37,461 bases of DNA from Shimia sp. CNT1-13L.2 (GCF_024331145.1 NZ_JANDJO010000016.1:1-37461); one strand, 5' to 3'. Shown: positions 16,243 through 25,169, numbered from the stretch's first letter. Notes: generated by a model from the letters alone, not told the origin. Numbers and translations: made by a program.

Positions 16243-17655
16243 ATGCCGTCCACGACCTCGCCACTCACCCGGTTCAGAAACACCCTTCAGGGTGAGGCTG
16301 ATCCGATCGCATCCCTGGTGGCCGGGCAGATCGGCAAGGGCACCTTCATCGAAACCCCTTGCGGGCGCAAACCGCTGATTTACGCGGATTATATCGCGTC
16401 GGGCCGCCCGCTGCGGCAGGTCGAAACCTTTGTGATGGAAGACATTCTGCCCTTCTATGCCAACAGCCACACCGTCGATTCCCACTGCGGCGCGACCATG
16501 ACCAACATGCGCGAAGAGGCCCGCGAGGTGATCGCGACGCATTGTGGCGGCAACACGGATGAACACGCGGTCATCTTCAGCGGTTCGGGCGCGACCTCGG
16601 CGCTCAACCATCTGGTGCATTTGCTGGGCCTGCGGGATGCAGCCCAGCGGGGCGAAAAGACCTTTGTTCTGATTGGTCCTTACGAACATCATTCAAACAT
16701 CCTGCCGTGGCGCGAAAGCGGTGCTGAGGTGATCGAGATTGCCGAGGCCCCCGACGGCGGGCCGGACCTTGCACAGCTGACGATGGAACTTGCCCGTTGC
16801 ACCGTCGAGGGGCTGGTGGTGGCGGCTTTCTCTGCTGCCTCGAACGTCACGGGTGTCTGCACCGATGTGGCCAAGGTCACGCGGCTGGTGAAAACCTATG
16901 GCGCGGCGATGGTCTGGGACTATGCCGGTGGCGGCCCCTACCTGCCGATCTCCATGGCGCAACCCGGCGGTTTTGGGATCGACGCCGTGGCATTGTCACC
17001 TCACAAGTTCATTGGCGGCCCCGGCGCAAGCGGCGTTCTGGTGATGCGTCGGGATGCGGTGAAAACCGCCCTGCCCAGCCGCCCCGGCGGCGGCACCGTC
17101 GCCTTTGTGAACGGCGAGAGCCATGACTATGTCACCCGTCTTGAGCAGCGCGAGGAAGGTGGCACGCCGAATGTGATCGGCGACATCCGCGCCGCGCTGG
17201 CGATGATCGTGAAAGAGGTTATCGGGCAAGAGGAAATCTCGGCCCGAAATGCCGGGAACGCAGGGAAGGCTTTTGCCGCCTGGGGTGACGTTCCCGGCAT
17301 TGAAATTCTGGCCGCCGACCGGCAGGACCGCCTGCCCTTCCTGAGCTTTGTGCCGCGCGGTGCAGATGGCCAGCGGATGGACTACCGCGCCTTTACCCGT
17401 GCCCTGTCCGACCGGTTTGGCATTCAGGCGCGCGGCGGGTGTTCCTGCGCGGGGCCTTACGTGCACAGCCTGATGGCGATCAGCGATGCCCAATCGGCGC
17501 AGATTCGCGAAGACATCCTTGCGGGCGATGGCAAGACCAAACCCGGCTTCGTGCGGCTGAACCTCAGCTACCTGATGGATGACGAGACGATGGACTATAT
17601 CCTGAACGCCGTCATCGAACTTGTCGCGGAACAGGCCGACAGCAAGGCCGCCTAG
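16243..17655 (+). CDS. Aminotransferase class V / cysteine desulfurase-like enzyme
   Basis: A 470-residue PLP enzyme of fold type I, class V. Visible cofactor contacts are His150 (YEHHSNILPW), Asp226 (VWDYAGG) and the Schiff-base Lys255 in LSPHKFIGGPG. Near residue 405 it has RGGCSCAGPY, where a Cys could act as in cysteine desulfurases, but the surrounding motif differs from SufS and IscS. It is about 60 residues longer than SufS, and no Fe-S genes are near. Its probable substrate is an amino acid whose level is read by the divergent Lrp-type regulator. The ribosome binding site is GAAAGG. The stop shares CTAG with the convergent thioesterase. Confidence 0.85.
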   Translation: MPSTTSPLTRFRNTLQGEADPIASLVAGQIGKGTFIETPCGRKPLIYADYIASGRPLRQVETFVMEDILPFYANSHTVDSHCGATMTNMREEAREVIATHCGGNTDEHAVIFSGSGATSALNHLVHLLGLRDAAQRGEKTFVLIGPYEHHSNILPWRESGAEVIEIAEAPDGGPDLAQLTMELARCTVEGLVVAAFSAASNVTGVCTDVAKVTRLVKTYGAAMVWDYAGGGPYLPISMAQPGGFGIDAVALSPHKFIGGPGASGVLVMRRDAVKTALPSRPGGGTVAFVNGESHDYVTRLEQREEGGTPNVIGDIRAALAMIVKEVIGQEEISARNAGNAGKAFAAWGDVPGIEILAADRQDRLPFLSFVPRGADGQRMDYRAFTRALSDRFGIQARGGCSCAGPYVHSLMAISDAQSAQIREDILAGDGKTKPGFVRLNLSYLMDDETMDYILNAVIELVAEQADSKAA

Positions 17656-18065
17656 AGCGTTGTCTTGCGATACTTGAAGGCACCTGAGCCGCGCGCAATC
17701 ACCTCGCCGGTTTCGTCAAGAATGGTGGCCTCGGCAAAAAACGTCGAGGCCCCGCCCCCGACCTTGCGCCCCTCGGCGATCAGCAGTCGCCCCTTGGGCC
17801 GGCTCAGGAAATTCGTGGTGAGCGACAGGGTCAGCGCCAGTTTCTTGTGCGACGGATCGCCAGTGAAACAGCCTGCATACCCCATGACCGTATCCAAGAG
17901 CGTGGCATAGACCCCGCCGTGCGGCAGGCCCGCGCGGTTGCTCAGGTAATGTTCGATCGGCAACTCAAGGCGCGCGTGATCCTCGCCCCAATGGGTCAGG
18001 TGAAACCCGAGGTGTTTCTGAAGGGCATAGGGTGTTTCATCAAGGGTGGGGTCGAGGGGTGTCAT
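17652..18065 (-). CDS. PaaI-type hot-dog thioesterase
   Basis: A 137-residue single hot-dog protein. The core NRAGLPHGGVYATLLDTVMG contains the HGG-plus-Asp helix typical of PaaI-like thioesterases, where the Asp and backbone activate water. It hydrolyses an acyl- or aryl-CoA; the substrate cannot be told. It follows the LysE-type exporter by 16 bases on the same strand, so it is probably the last gene of that unit. Confidence 0.85.
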   Translation of the reverse strand: MTPLDPTLDETPYALQKHLGFHLTHWGEDHARLELPIEHYLSNRAGLPHGGVYATLLDTVMGYAGCFTGDPSHKKLALTLSLTTNFLSRPKGRLLIAEGRKVGGGASTFFAEATILDETGEVIARGSGAFKYRKTTL

Positions 18066-18081
18066 GGAAGAAGTGCGTCTC

Positions 18082-18714
18082 TCAGGAGTTTTGTGTCAGG
18101 GACTTGAGGCCCAGCAGGATGGCGGCGCCGATCATGAAACCGCCGCCAATGCGTTCGATCCAGACCTTTGCACCGCCCTTGAAGCGCCGTGCGATCCAGT
18201 GCGCCCCCGCGCCATAGGCGGACAGGAACATGCCATCCAGGGCGATATAGGTCAGTGACAGGATGAAGAACTGAAGCCAGAACGGGCCATCCGCCTGGAT
18301 GAATTGCGGAAACAGGGCGGCAAAGAAAACAACCGCCTTTGGGTTGGCGGCCGAGGTGATGAAACCCTGCCCCCAGAGCGCCGCCAGAGAGGCGCGCGGG
18401 CCATCGCCGTGCACACCCGGATCATTCGGACGCGCCTTGAGGATCATCCGGGCGCCCAGCCAGATCAGATAGGCAACGCCAGCCCATTTGATGATCGCAA
18501 GTGCGTTGGCAGAGGCCGCGATGATCGCCGCAAGGCCAAGACCCGCCGCCAGCATCTGGAGCGCATTTGCGGTCAGGTCACCTGCGGCCGTCGACAAGGC
18601 ACGTCGAAACCCATGTGTCGCGCTGTTGGACAACATCAAGAGCTGGCTTGGTCCGGGGGTGCTCATGAGCGCAAGAACCGTTGCCACGTAGATCAGCCAG
18701 GTATCAAGTGTCAT
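18082..18714 (-). CDS. LysE/RhtB family amino-acid exporter
   Basis: The 210-residue protein has about six hydrophobic helices and the family signature near the N-terminus, STPGPSQLLMLSNSATHGFRRALSTAAGD, plus TSAANPKAVVFFAALFPQF in the middle. LysE/RhtB proteins export amino acids or similar small solutes through the inner membrane by proton antiport. The nearby Lrp-type regulator and aminotransferase suggest an amino-acid context, although they are on other transcripts. It lies 74 bases after the SDR gene, so it may be part of the upstream operon or separate. Confidence 0.9.
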   Translation of the reverse strand: MTLDTWLIYVATVLALMSTPGPSQLLMLSNSATHGFRRALSTAAGDLTANALQMLAAGLGLAAIIAASANALAIIKWAGVAYLIWLGARMILKARPNDPGVHGDGPRASLAALWGQGFITSAANPKAVVFFAALFPQFIQADGPFWLQFFILSLTYIALDGMFLSAYGAGAHWIARRFKGGAKVWIERIGGGFMIGAAILLGLKSLTQNS

Positions 18715-18788
18715 CTCTCAGTTCCTTCCCGTGCCTTGAGGTACCATGCCAGCCAAGCACAGAAACCGCCGCATTCCCAGCCCTTTGC

Positions 18789-19574
18789 CTAAACGGCCGT
18801 CAATCCGCCATCCAGCGCGATGGACTGGCCCGTCATGAAGGAATTTTCAGGCGCACAGGCCCAGAGCATCGCCTGAACGATCTCTTCCGGCTGGGCGACG
18901 CGGGCCATGGGAATGCGTCCCGCGATGTGGCTAAGCGCCTGCTCGCGGTTCATCCCTCCACGTTCGCTGACCTGAGCCGCCATTTCCTCGACCAGCGGCG
19001 TGACCGTGAAGGCCGGGCACAAGGCGTTCACGCGGATGTTCTTGCGGGCATATTCGTCAGCTGCGGCCTTGGTCAGGCCAATGACCGCGTGTTTGGCAGC
19101 GGCATAGGCCGAAAGCTGGGCCGCGCCAAGCAGACCGGCAGCGGATGATACATTCAGGATAACCCCCTTGCCCGCCTGCAACATCATCGGCAACTGCGCC
19201 TTCATGCAGAGAAAGACACCCCGGGCATTGACGGCATAGTTGCGATCAAAGGCTTCGACCGGCAACAGGTGCAGCGGGGCCAGATCGTGCCCCATACCGG
19301 CATTATTGATGCCGACGTCCAGCGTGCCGAAGGTCTGCGCAATGTTGGCCGCATGGGCCGCGACCTGATCGGCGTCAGAGACGTCGACAACATCCGCGAT
19401 GACCTCGGTGCCATCCGCACGCAGCGCCTCGGCAACCGCCTCCAGCGCGTCCCCCGAAATATCCGACAACGCCAGACGTGCGCCCTCGGCGGCAAACCTT
19501 TCCGCGGCCATCTTGCCAAATCCGCTTGCGGCACCGGTGATCATAACCACCTGGTTTTCAAAACGCTTATCCAT
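18789..19574 (-). CDS. Short-chain dehydrogenase/reductase
   Basis: A 261-residue classical SDR: TGAASGFG at 13-20 for NAD(P), the NNAG motif at 90-93, Ser143/144, and Y157-x-x-x-K161 as the catalytic pair. The C-terminus is GQSIALDGGLTAV. It oxidises or reduces a hydroxyl/keto group, probably a 3-hydroxyacyl thioester given the neighbours. The ATG at 19574 (MDKRFENQ) overlaps the phosphotransferase stop by eight bases. The longer frame to 19847 is out-of-frame sequence of the upstream gene and is not used. Confidence 0.92.
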   Translation of the reverse strand: MDKRFENQVVMITGAASGFGKMAAERFAAEGARLALSDISGDALEAVAEALRADGTEVIADVVDVSDADQVAAHAANIAQTFGTLDVGINNAGMGHDLAPLHLLPVEAFDRNYAVNARGVFLCMKAQLPMMLQAGKGVILNVSSAAGLLGAAQLSAYAAAKHAVIGLTKAAADEYARKNIRVNALCPAFTVTPLVEEMAAQVSERGGMNREQALSHIAGRIPMARVAQPEEIVQAMLWACAPENSFMTGQSIALDGGLTAV

Positions 19575-20592
19575 GTTTCGCGGCCTCCAGACCCGCGTTG
19601 GCAAACAGCGGCACATAAGCGCCCAGCTTTCCGGCGCGCTCCGGGTCGGATGCGTTGCCTTCAAGGCCCCGTTTCTTGACCCCTTGCAGGATCGCGGCCA
19701 TGCGGAAAAAGCTGAAAGCCAGGTAGAAGCCGAACTTGTCGATCCCTGAAAGCCCCATGCGTTTGCAATAGGCCGCAACGAATTCCTGATCCGAAGGAAT
19801 GCCCAGCGCCTTGCGATCCACGCCCTGCAGACCGCGCCCTGCCCCACCCGGCGGCATCTGCCACTGCATGATCATGCCGGCAAGGTCGGCGTAGGGATGG
19901 CCAATGGTGGACAACTCCCAATCCAGCACCGCAACGCAATCACTGCCGCCCTCGGCAAACAGCATGTTGTCGATACGAAAATCGCCATGCACCAGGGTGC
20001 GTTTGCCATCATCTTCCGGGACATTGGCCTCGAGCCAGGAAATCAACGCGTCCATGGGGGGAACGGTTTCCGTTTCCGAGGCGCGATACTGCTTGGTCCA
20101 GCGGCTCAGCTGGCGTTCGAAATAGTTACCCTCGGGGCCATAGTCGGCAAGGCCAACAGCGGCGATATCAATCGAGTGTATCGCCGCCATGACGCGATTC
20201 ATCTCGGTATAGATCGCCGTACGACGTTCGGCGTCCAACTCCTCAAGGCGCGGGTCGTCAAAGTTCTCGCCCCGCACCCGCTCCATCACGTAAAACGCCG
20301 AGCCGATCACGTCGTCGTCTTCACATAGGACATGCATCTGCGCGACCGGCACATCGCTGCCCGCCAGGGCGCGTTGCACACGGAATTCACGATCAACGGC
20401 GTGGGCCGATTTGAGCAGGATGCCCGGCGGCTTGCGGCGCAACACGTATTCACGCGACGGCGTTTTCAGCAGGAAGGTTGGGTTTGACTGCCCGCCCGCG
20501 AATTTCTCGGCATCCAGCGGCCCCTCAAAGCCTTCAAGGTGATCGGAAAGCCATGCTGCCACGGCCTGCGTGTCCAAAGTGGTCGCGTCCAT
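19567..20592 (-). CDS. Aminoglycoside-phosphotransferase-fold kinase, ACAD10-type
   Basis: A 341-residue phosphotransferase-fold protein. The catalytic loop is LVHGDFRIDNMLF (His202, Asp204, Asn209) and the metal-binding segment is VLDWELSTIGHPYADLA. The length and FAGGQSNPTFLL N-terminal loop match the family that is fused to acyl-CoA dehydrogenase in ACAD10/11, which phosphorylates hydroxy-acyl substrates. In bacteria this family lies in acyl-CoA catabolic operons like the present one. Drug resistance is not implied. It starts 11 bases after the histidine phosphatase gene. Confidence 0.88.
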   Translation of the reverse strand: MDATTLDTQAVAAWLSDHLEGFEGPLDAEKFAGGQSNPTFLLKTPSREYVLRRKPPGILLKSAHAVDREFRVQRALAGSDVPVAQMHVLCEDDDVIGSAFYVMERVRGENFDDPRLEELDAERRTAIYTEMNRVMAAIHSIDIAAVGLADYGPEGNYFERQLSRWTKQYRASETETVPPMDALISWLEANVPEDDGKRTLVHGDFRIDNMLFAEGGSDCVAVLDWELSTIGHPYADLAGMIMQWQMPPGGAGRGLQGVDRKALGIPSDQEFVAAYCKRMGLSGIDKFGFYLAFSFFRMAAILQGVKKRGLEGNASDPERAGKLGAYVPLFANAGLEAAKHG

Positions 20593-20603
20593 AAGCGTCT
20601 CCC

Positions 20604-21272
20604 TCAGCTATAGGTCAGCATCTCGGCGGTGTTCTCCGCGTCGATGTGGGGTGTTTCGTTGAACCCATGCAGCCAAGTGCCATTGCGCGAGACGACAAAG
20701 CGGGCCACGGCGCAATTCTTGACCTGTAGTTGCAGGGCAATCATCTGGTCCGCCGGGCCGCCGGTGATCTGCGCCACGGTCTGGCCGATGGCACCGCCCG
20801 ACGACACCGCCAAAGGCACCTTGGCACCGCTTTCGGCCACGATTTCGCGGGCTTCCTGCACACGGGTCGAAAAGTCGGCAAACATTTCGGGCGGGTTTTC
20901 GATCTCGTCGCGCTGCCACATATGCACGGTTTCACGCAAAGCCCTGAAATGCGCGCGGCGTTCCGAGTATATCCCGTCAGGTGCCAGCTCTTTCGCAAAG
21001 CGCGCTTTCAGCAGGCCGTCGAAATCGAATTCGTTCCACCCCGGCAAAACCGTGACTTCGGCCTCGCGCCCCATGCCCTTGAGAATCCCCTCAATGGTCT
21101 GGCGGTGGCGCTTCATAGCACCGATGAAAAAGCGGTCAGGCGCAACGCCCTGCCGCCTGAGAGCACGGCCCAGCGCCTCGGACTGGCGGTGGCCCAGTTC
21201 GGAAAGGTTGTCATAGTCCTCAGCACCGAACGATGCCTGCGCGTGGCGGACAAGGTGGAACATCTGGCTCAT
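20604..21272 (-). CDS. Histidine phosphatase family protein
   Basis: A 222-residue phosphoglycerate-mutase-like protein. The N-terminal HLVRHAQASF has the phospho-accepting His10 with Arg9; a later segment VSSGGAIGQ lies where the second catalytic His is usually followed by G, and here the His is replaced by Gly-Gly, so catalysis may be altered. The ATG at 21272 (MSQMFHLV) overlaps the stop of the nitronate monooxygenase-like gene as ATGA. The operon also encodes a kinase-fold protein, so phosphorylation and dephosphorylation of a shared intermediate is conceivable. Confidence 0.85.
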   Translation of the reverse strand: MSQMFHLVRHAQASFGAEDYDNLSELGHRQSEALGRALRRQGVAPDRFFIGAMKRHRQTIEGILKGMGREAEVTVLPGWNEFDFDGLLKARFAKELAPDGIYSERRAHFRALRETVHMWQRDEIENPPEMFADFSTRVQEAREIVAESGAKVPLAVSSGGAIGQTVAQITGGPADQMIALQLQVKNCAVARFVVSRNGTWLHGFNETPHIDAENTAEMLTYS

Positions 21273-22258
21273 GCCATGCGGTCCTGAAGGCGGGCATAGG
21301 CCGCGTGGTATTCCTTTTCGATCCGATCCACGATGTTGGCGGCAGGGCCAACCGACTTGACCGCTCCGATGCCCTGCCCCGATCCCCAGATGTGTTTCCA
21401 GGCCTTGGGCTTTTCCCGGTCGCTGCCGAAACTCATGGTCGAGACATCGCCGATAGGCAGGTCGTCGGGGTCCATGCCCGCATTGCGCACAGATCCCTTG
21501 AGGTAATTGCCCCAGACCCCGGTGAACAACGAGGAATAGACGATGTCTTCCGCGCCACTGTCGACAATCATGTCCTTGTAGTCCTGCGCCGCATTGGCCT
21601 CTTCCGTCGCGATGAAGGGAGAGCCGATATAGCCAAGGTCCGCGCCCATCGCCTGCGCGGCAAGAAGCGCGTCGCCGGTGGCGATTGAGCCGGACAGCAG
21701 AACCGGGCCGTCGAACCATTCGCGAATTTCGCGCACGAGGGCGAAGGGCGATTGTTGTCCGGCATGACCGCCTGCACCGGCGGCAACCGCGATCAGACCA
21801 TCCGCACCCTTCTCGATCGCCTTCTTAGCGAAGGTGTTGTTGATGATGTCATGCAGGGCGATGCCGCCGCAGCTGTGCGCCGCGTCATTCACTTCGACCC
21901 GCGCCCCAAGCGAGGTGATCCAGACAGGCACCTTCCATTTGACGCAGAGGTCAATGTCACGATCCAGACGGGTATTCGAGCGATGCACGATCTGGTTCAC
22001 CGCAAAGGGGGCGGCCGGGGTGTCGGGGTTTTCCTGGTTGTGGCGGTCCAGTTCCTCGGTGATTTCCCTGAGCCATGCCTCAAGCAGAGGCGGCTCTCCC
22101 TCGCCTTCGCGGGCATTCAACGCCGGAAAGCTACCGATCACACCCGCCTTGCACTGTGCAATCACCAGCGCTGGCACCGAGATGATGAACAACGGCGAGG
22201 CCACCGCAGGGATGCGCAACCCTTGCAGGGCCTTGGGCAAATGACTGTCTCCGGGCAT
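21269..22258 (-). CDS. Nitronate monooxygenase / 2-nitropropane dioxygenase-like flavoprotein
   Basis: A 329-residue TIM-barrel FMN protein. The FMN phosphate loop appears as AAGAGGHAG, followed by LLSGSIATGDALLAAQAMGADLGYIGSPF, a second flavin-binding strand set. The N-terminus IPAVASPLFIISVPALV is typical. The annotated activity of this family is nitronate oxidation, but many members in acyl-CoA operons act as enoyl reductase-like flavoproteins of unknown substrate. A strong ribosome binding site (GAGGAGGAG) precedes the ATG at 22258, and the palindrome at 22283-22300 lies just upstream. Confidence 0.88.
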   Translation of the reverse strand: MPGDSHLPKALQGLRIPAVASPLFIISVPALVIAQCKAGVIGSFPALNAREGEGEPPLLEAWLREITEELDRHNQENPDTPAAPFAVNQIVHRSNTRLDRDIDLCVKWKVPVWITSLGARVEVNDAAHSCGGIALHDIINNTFAKKAIEKGADGLIAVAAGAGGHAGQQSPFALVREIREWFDGPVLLSGSIATGDALLAAQAMGADLGYIGSPFIATEEANAAQDYKDMIVDSGAEDIVYSSLFTGVWGNYLKGSVRNAGMDPDDLPIGDVSTMSFGSDREKPKAWKHIWGSGQGIGAVKSVGPAANIVDRIEKEYHAAYARLQDRMA

Positions 22259-22282
22259 GTGCGACTCCTCCTCATTACCGCG

Positions 22283-22300
22283 ACATACCCGACGGTATGT
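22283..22300. promoter_or_regulatory. Palindromic operator upstream of the acyl-catabolism genes
   Basis: ACATACC (22283-22289) and GGTATGT (22294-22300) are perfect 7-bp arms around CGAC, 25 bases before the nitronate monooxygenase-like start. The spacing and symmetry look like a TetR-family site. The sequence is unlike the palindrome beside the local TetR gene (25772-25785), so another repressor may bind here. Confidence 0.5.
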
Positions 22301-22395
22301 AAATCAGAGGACAACGCAAGGCCCTTGAAAAAGGACATTGCGTCATTTGCGAAACTGGCCGGAGAACGCCACGTCATGTGCCAGGGGAGCGGGTG

Positions 22396-24015
22396 TCAGT
22401 CTGGAAGCCTGTGATCGGCATAGGTCTTGCGCAGGGTCAACTTCGACACCTTGCCTGTTGCCGTGAGCGGCAGGGCGTCGGCAAAGACCACGTCATCCGG
22501 CAACTGCCATTTGGCAAAATGCTCTTCCAGGAGCGCCATCAACTCGGCCACTTCGGGCTGGCCTTCCGGCGAAGGCACCACAACCAATAGGGGCCGTTCA
22601 TCCCATTTTTCATGCGGCACCGCGATCACGGCACAGTTGGCGACCTTTGGATGCGCCATGACCGTGTTTTCCAGATCCAGAGAGCTGATCCATTCGCCGC
22701 CCGACTTGATGAGATCCTTGGCGCGGTCGGTGATGTTGAGATAGCCGTGCCTGTCAATCGTCGCGACATCCCCCGTGCCGAACCAGCCCTCCTTGTCGAA
22801 GGCCTCGGCATTGGCGTCATCGTTCTGGAAATAGCCCGAGGTGATGGTATTGCCCCGAACGTAAAGTTCTCCTGCCGCAACGCCATCATGCGGCAAACGA
22901 TTGCCGTCTTCGTCGACGATCTTCAACTCGACCCCAAAGACGCGCCGCCCCTGTTTGCTCTTGATGGCGACCCGTTCGTCTACAGGAAGATCGTCCAGGT
23001 GATCCGGCAGATTGCCCTGCGTCCCCACCGGGCTCATCTCGGTCATGCCCCAGGCGTGGCAGACATTGACGCCGTGGCTTTCAAAATAGGTGATCATGCT
23101 GGCTGGTGCCGCCGATCCCCCGATCACGACGTCGCCAAACCCTTCCGGCACGCGCCCCTGCGCTTCGATTTCGCCCTGCAAGCCAAGCCAGACCGTTGGA
23201 ACACCCCAGGCCGAAAACACCCTTTCCTGCTCCATGAGCTTGAACAGGCTCGGGCCATCCAACGCAGCGCCCGGGAAAATCAGCGATGCGCCCGTCAGAG
23301 GCGCAGAGTACGGCAGGCCCCAGGCATTTACATGGAACAGGGGCACAACAGGCAGGATGCGCTTGCCCGGCTGCAACGCGGCGGGCAGCGACAGGCCCAC
23401 CATCATCGCATGCAGAACGGTTGAACGGTGCGTGTAGAGCGTGCCCTTGGGGTTTCCCGTGGTGCCGGAGGTATAGCACAGCCCCGCCGCGGTCTCTTCC
23501 GGGAAGTCGGGCCAGTCATGGGTTTCGGGCTGACCTTCAAGAAGCTCTTCGTAGCACAGGTAGTCCCCCTCGGGCATGTGCGCACGATCCGTCATAACAA
23601 CGACCTTCAAACCTTCAGGCCACTGGCTGCGCAGCCCGTCGACGATGGGCACAAACGTCGTGTCGACGAACAGCATCGTGTCATTGGCATGGGTCACGAT
23701 ATAGGTCATCTGCTCGGCAGACAGGCGCGGGTTGATGGTGTGGCAGACCGCACCGATGCCAGAGATCGCGTAGTAGAGTTCGAAATGGCGATAGCCGTTC
23801 CAAGCCAGCGTCGCGATCCGGTCGCCCATCTTTGCGCCCTGTTTCTCCAGACCGTGAGCAAGCTGCGCCACCCGCTTGGCCGTTTCGGCATAGGTGGTGC
23901 GGTGAATATCGCCCTCGGTGCGGACCGACACGATCTCGGCGGTCGGGTGAACTTCGGCGGCAAACGTCAAAATGTCCGCTATTTTCAGCGGACGCATCAT
24001 CATGGAACCCAGCAT
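22396..24015 (-). CDS. AMP-binding acyl-CoA ligase
   Basis: A 539-residue adenylate-forming ligase. The P-loop YTSGTTGNPKGTLYTHRS, the aromatic block AWGMTEMSPVG, the GWFGTGDVATID motif and the hinge DRAKDLIKSGGEWISS are all present, and the C-terminal catalytic Lys lies in LPLTATGKVSKLTLR. It activates a carboxylic acid, probably medium- to long-chain or branched, to its CoA thioester. The ATG at 24015 has GGGAGGG six bases upstream. The following genes (monooxygenase-like, phosphatase, kinase-like, SDR) form a likely degradation cluster, though a 137-base gap with a palindrome separates them. Confidence 0.93.
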   Translation of the reverse strand: MLGSMMMRPLKIADILTFAAEVHPTAEIVSVRTEGDIHRTTYAETAKRVAQLAHGLEKQGAKMGDRIATLAWNGYRHFELYYAISGIGAVCHTINPRLSAEQMTYIVTHANDTMLFVDTTFVPIVDGLRSQWPEGLKVVVMTDRAHMPEGDYLCYEELLEGQPETHDWPDFPEETAAGLCYTSGTTGNPKGTLYTHRSTVLHAMMVGLSLPAALQPGKRILPVVPLFHVNAWGLPYSAPLTGASLIFPGAALDGPSLFKLMEQERVFSAWGVPTVWLGLQGEIEAQGRVPEGFGDVVIGGSAAPASMITYFESHGVNVCHAWGMTEMSPVGTQGNLPDHLDDLPVDERVAIKSKQGRRVFGVELKIVDEDGNRLPHDGVAAGELYVRGNTITSGYFQNDDANAEAFDKEGWFGTGDVATIDRHGYLNITDRAKDLIKSGGEWISSLDLENTVMAHPKVANCAVIAVPHEKWDERPLLVVVPSPEGQPEVAELMALLEEHFAKWQLPDDVVFADALPLTATGKVSKLTLRKTYADHRLPD

Positions 24016-24166
24016 CTTCGGCCCTCCCCTGCCGGTTGTGATGGTCGTGTTTTTTCCAAGCCTAGTCTCAGGATAGCTGGATCGCCAAGCAAGATTGGCA
24101 AATGCCGTTGCGTCGCCACTGTTCGCAGATGCGCAAGTCTCGTTCAGCGTGACACATAGCGTTCAA

Positions 24167-24195
24167 TTGAGAACAGGGGGTACGCGCTCTACATT
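24167..24195 (+). promoter_or_regulatory. Candidate sigma-70 promoter for the pirin gene
   Basis: TTGAGA (24167-24172) and TACATT (24190-24195) are 17 bases apart; the pirin ATG with AAAGGAG follows at 24218. Confidence 0.45.
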
Positions 24196-24217
24196 TCAAA
24201 ACGAAAGGAGACGCACC

Positions 24218-25132
24218 ATGTCGATCAGACCTGTTCTCGAGCAACGCAAGGCCGAACCGCATATTGAAGGCGCCGGGGTTCATCTGCACCGCGCCTTCGG
24301 GTTTCGTGACCCTGAAGAGCTTGATCCCTTCCTGATGATGGATCACTTCCGCAACGACGACCCCGCCCGCTATGAAGCCGGTTTTCCGTGGCACCCGCAT
24401 CGCGGGATCGAAACCATCACCTATGTGATTTCGGGGACGGTTGACCACCAGGACAGCCTTGGCAACACCGGCACGCTTGGCGCGGGCGACGTCCAGTGGA
24501 TGACCGCCGGGTCGGGCATCCTGCACCAGGAAATGCCGGCACCGGACGCACAGGGTGTGAACCACGGCTTTCAGCTTTGGGCCAACCTGCCGCGTGATCT
24601 CAAGATGACCTCTCCGCGCTACCAGGACGTCGGGGCCAAGGAGATCCCGGAGATTATCGACGACGACGGCACCCGCGTGCGCGTGGTGGTCGGGTCGTTC
24701 TGGGGCAAACGCGGTCCGGTCGACGGGATTGCAGCCGACCCGCAATACCTTGACATCACGGTGCCACCTGGCGTGAAAAAGACCTTTCCGGTTGATACCT
24801 ACCGACGTGCCTTTGCCTATGTTTTTGAAGGCGACGGTGCCTTTGCGGACGCGTCACAGCCCACCGGTATACTGCTGGAAAAGGAAGTGGCCGGTGAAGA
24901 GGTCCACATCCGCGACATGTCGGGCGACCGCACCCTGATCCGTTTTGGCACCGGCGACGAGGTGACGGTTCAGGCTGGTGAACAGGGTGTGCGCTTCCTG
25001 TTGATCTCGGGCGCACCGATCCAGGAACCCGTGGCATGGCACGGGCCTATCGTGATGAACACCCAGCAAGAGCTGATGCAGGCCTTTGCCGAACTGCGCA
25101 ACGGCACCTTCATCCGCGAGAGCGCCAGATAA
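24218..25132 (+). CDS. Pirin family bicupin
   Basis: A 304-residue pirin. The N-terminal cupin metal site is seen in FPWHPHRGIETITYV and in GSGILHQEMP; the C-terminal cupin is present but lacks a full metal site, as in known pirins. Bacterial pirins are iron-binding proteins; some are quercetin dioxygenases and others bind and modulate pyruvate dehydrogenase or transcription. The start at 24218 has AAAGGAG. An in-frame extension to 24095 lacks a ribosome binding site. A bidirectional terminator at 25139-25166 follows. Confidence 0.93.
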   Translation: MSIRPVLEQRKAEPHIEGAGVHLHRAFGFRDPEELDPFLMMDHFRNDDPARYEAGFPWHPHRGIETITYVISGTVDHQDSLGNTGTLGAGDVQWMTAGSGILHQEMPAPDAQGVNHGFQLWANLPRDLKMTSPRYQDVGAKEIPEIIDDDGTRVRVVVGSFWGKRGPVDGIAADPQYLDITVPPGVKKTFPVDTYRRAFAYVFEGDGAFADASQPTGILLEKEVAGEEVHIRDMSGDRTLIRFGTGDEVTVQAGEQGVRFLLISGAPIQEPVAWHGPIVMNTQQELMQAFAELRNGTFIRESAR

Positions 25133-25138
25133 CCACGC

Positions 25139-25166
25139 AAAAAGGCCGGGCCACCCCGGCCTTTTT
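25139..25166. terminator. Bidirectional terminator between pirin and tetR
   Basis: Arms AAAAAGGCCGGG and CCCGGCCTTTTT pair over 12 bp around CCAC. A T-run follows the GC stem on both strands, so it can stop both convergent genes. Confidence 0.9.
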
Positions 25167-25169
25167 GCC

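Noticed and set aside
19567..20592. Aminoglycoside resistance gene
   Set aside because: The fold is shared, but the sequence is of the ACAD10-type family and the operon is acyl-CoA catabolism, so drug resistance is not supported.
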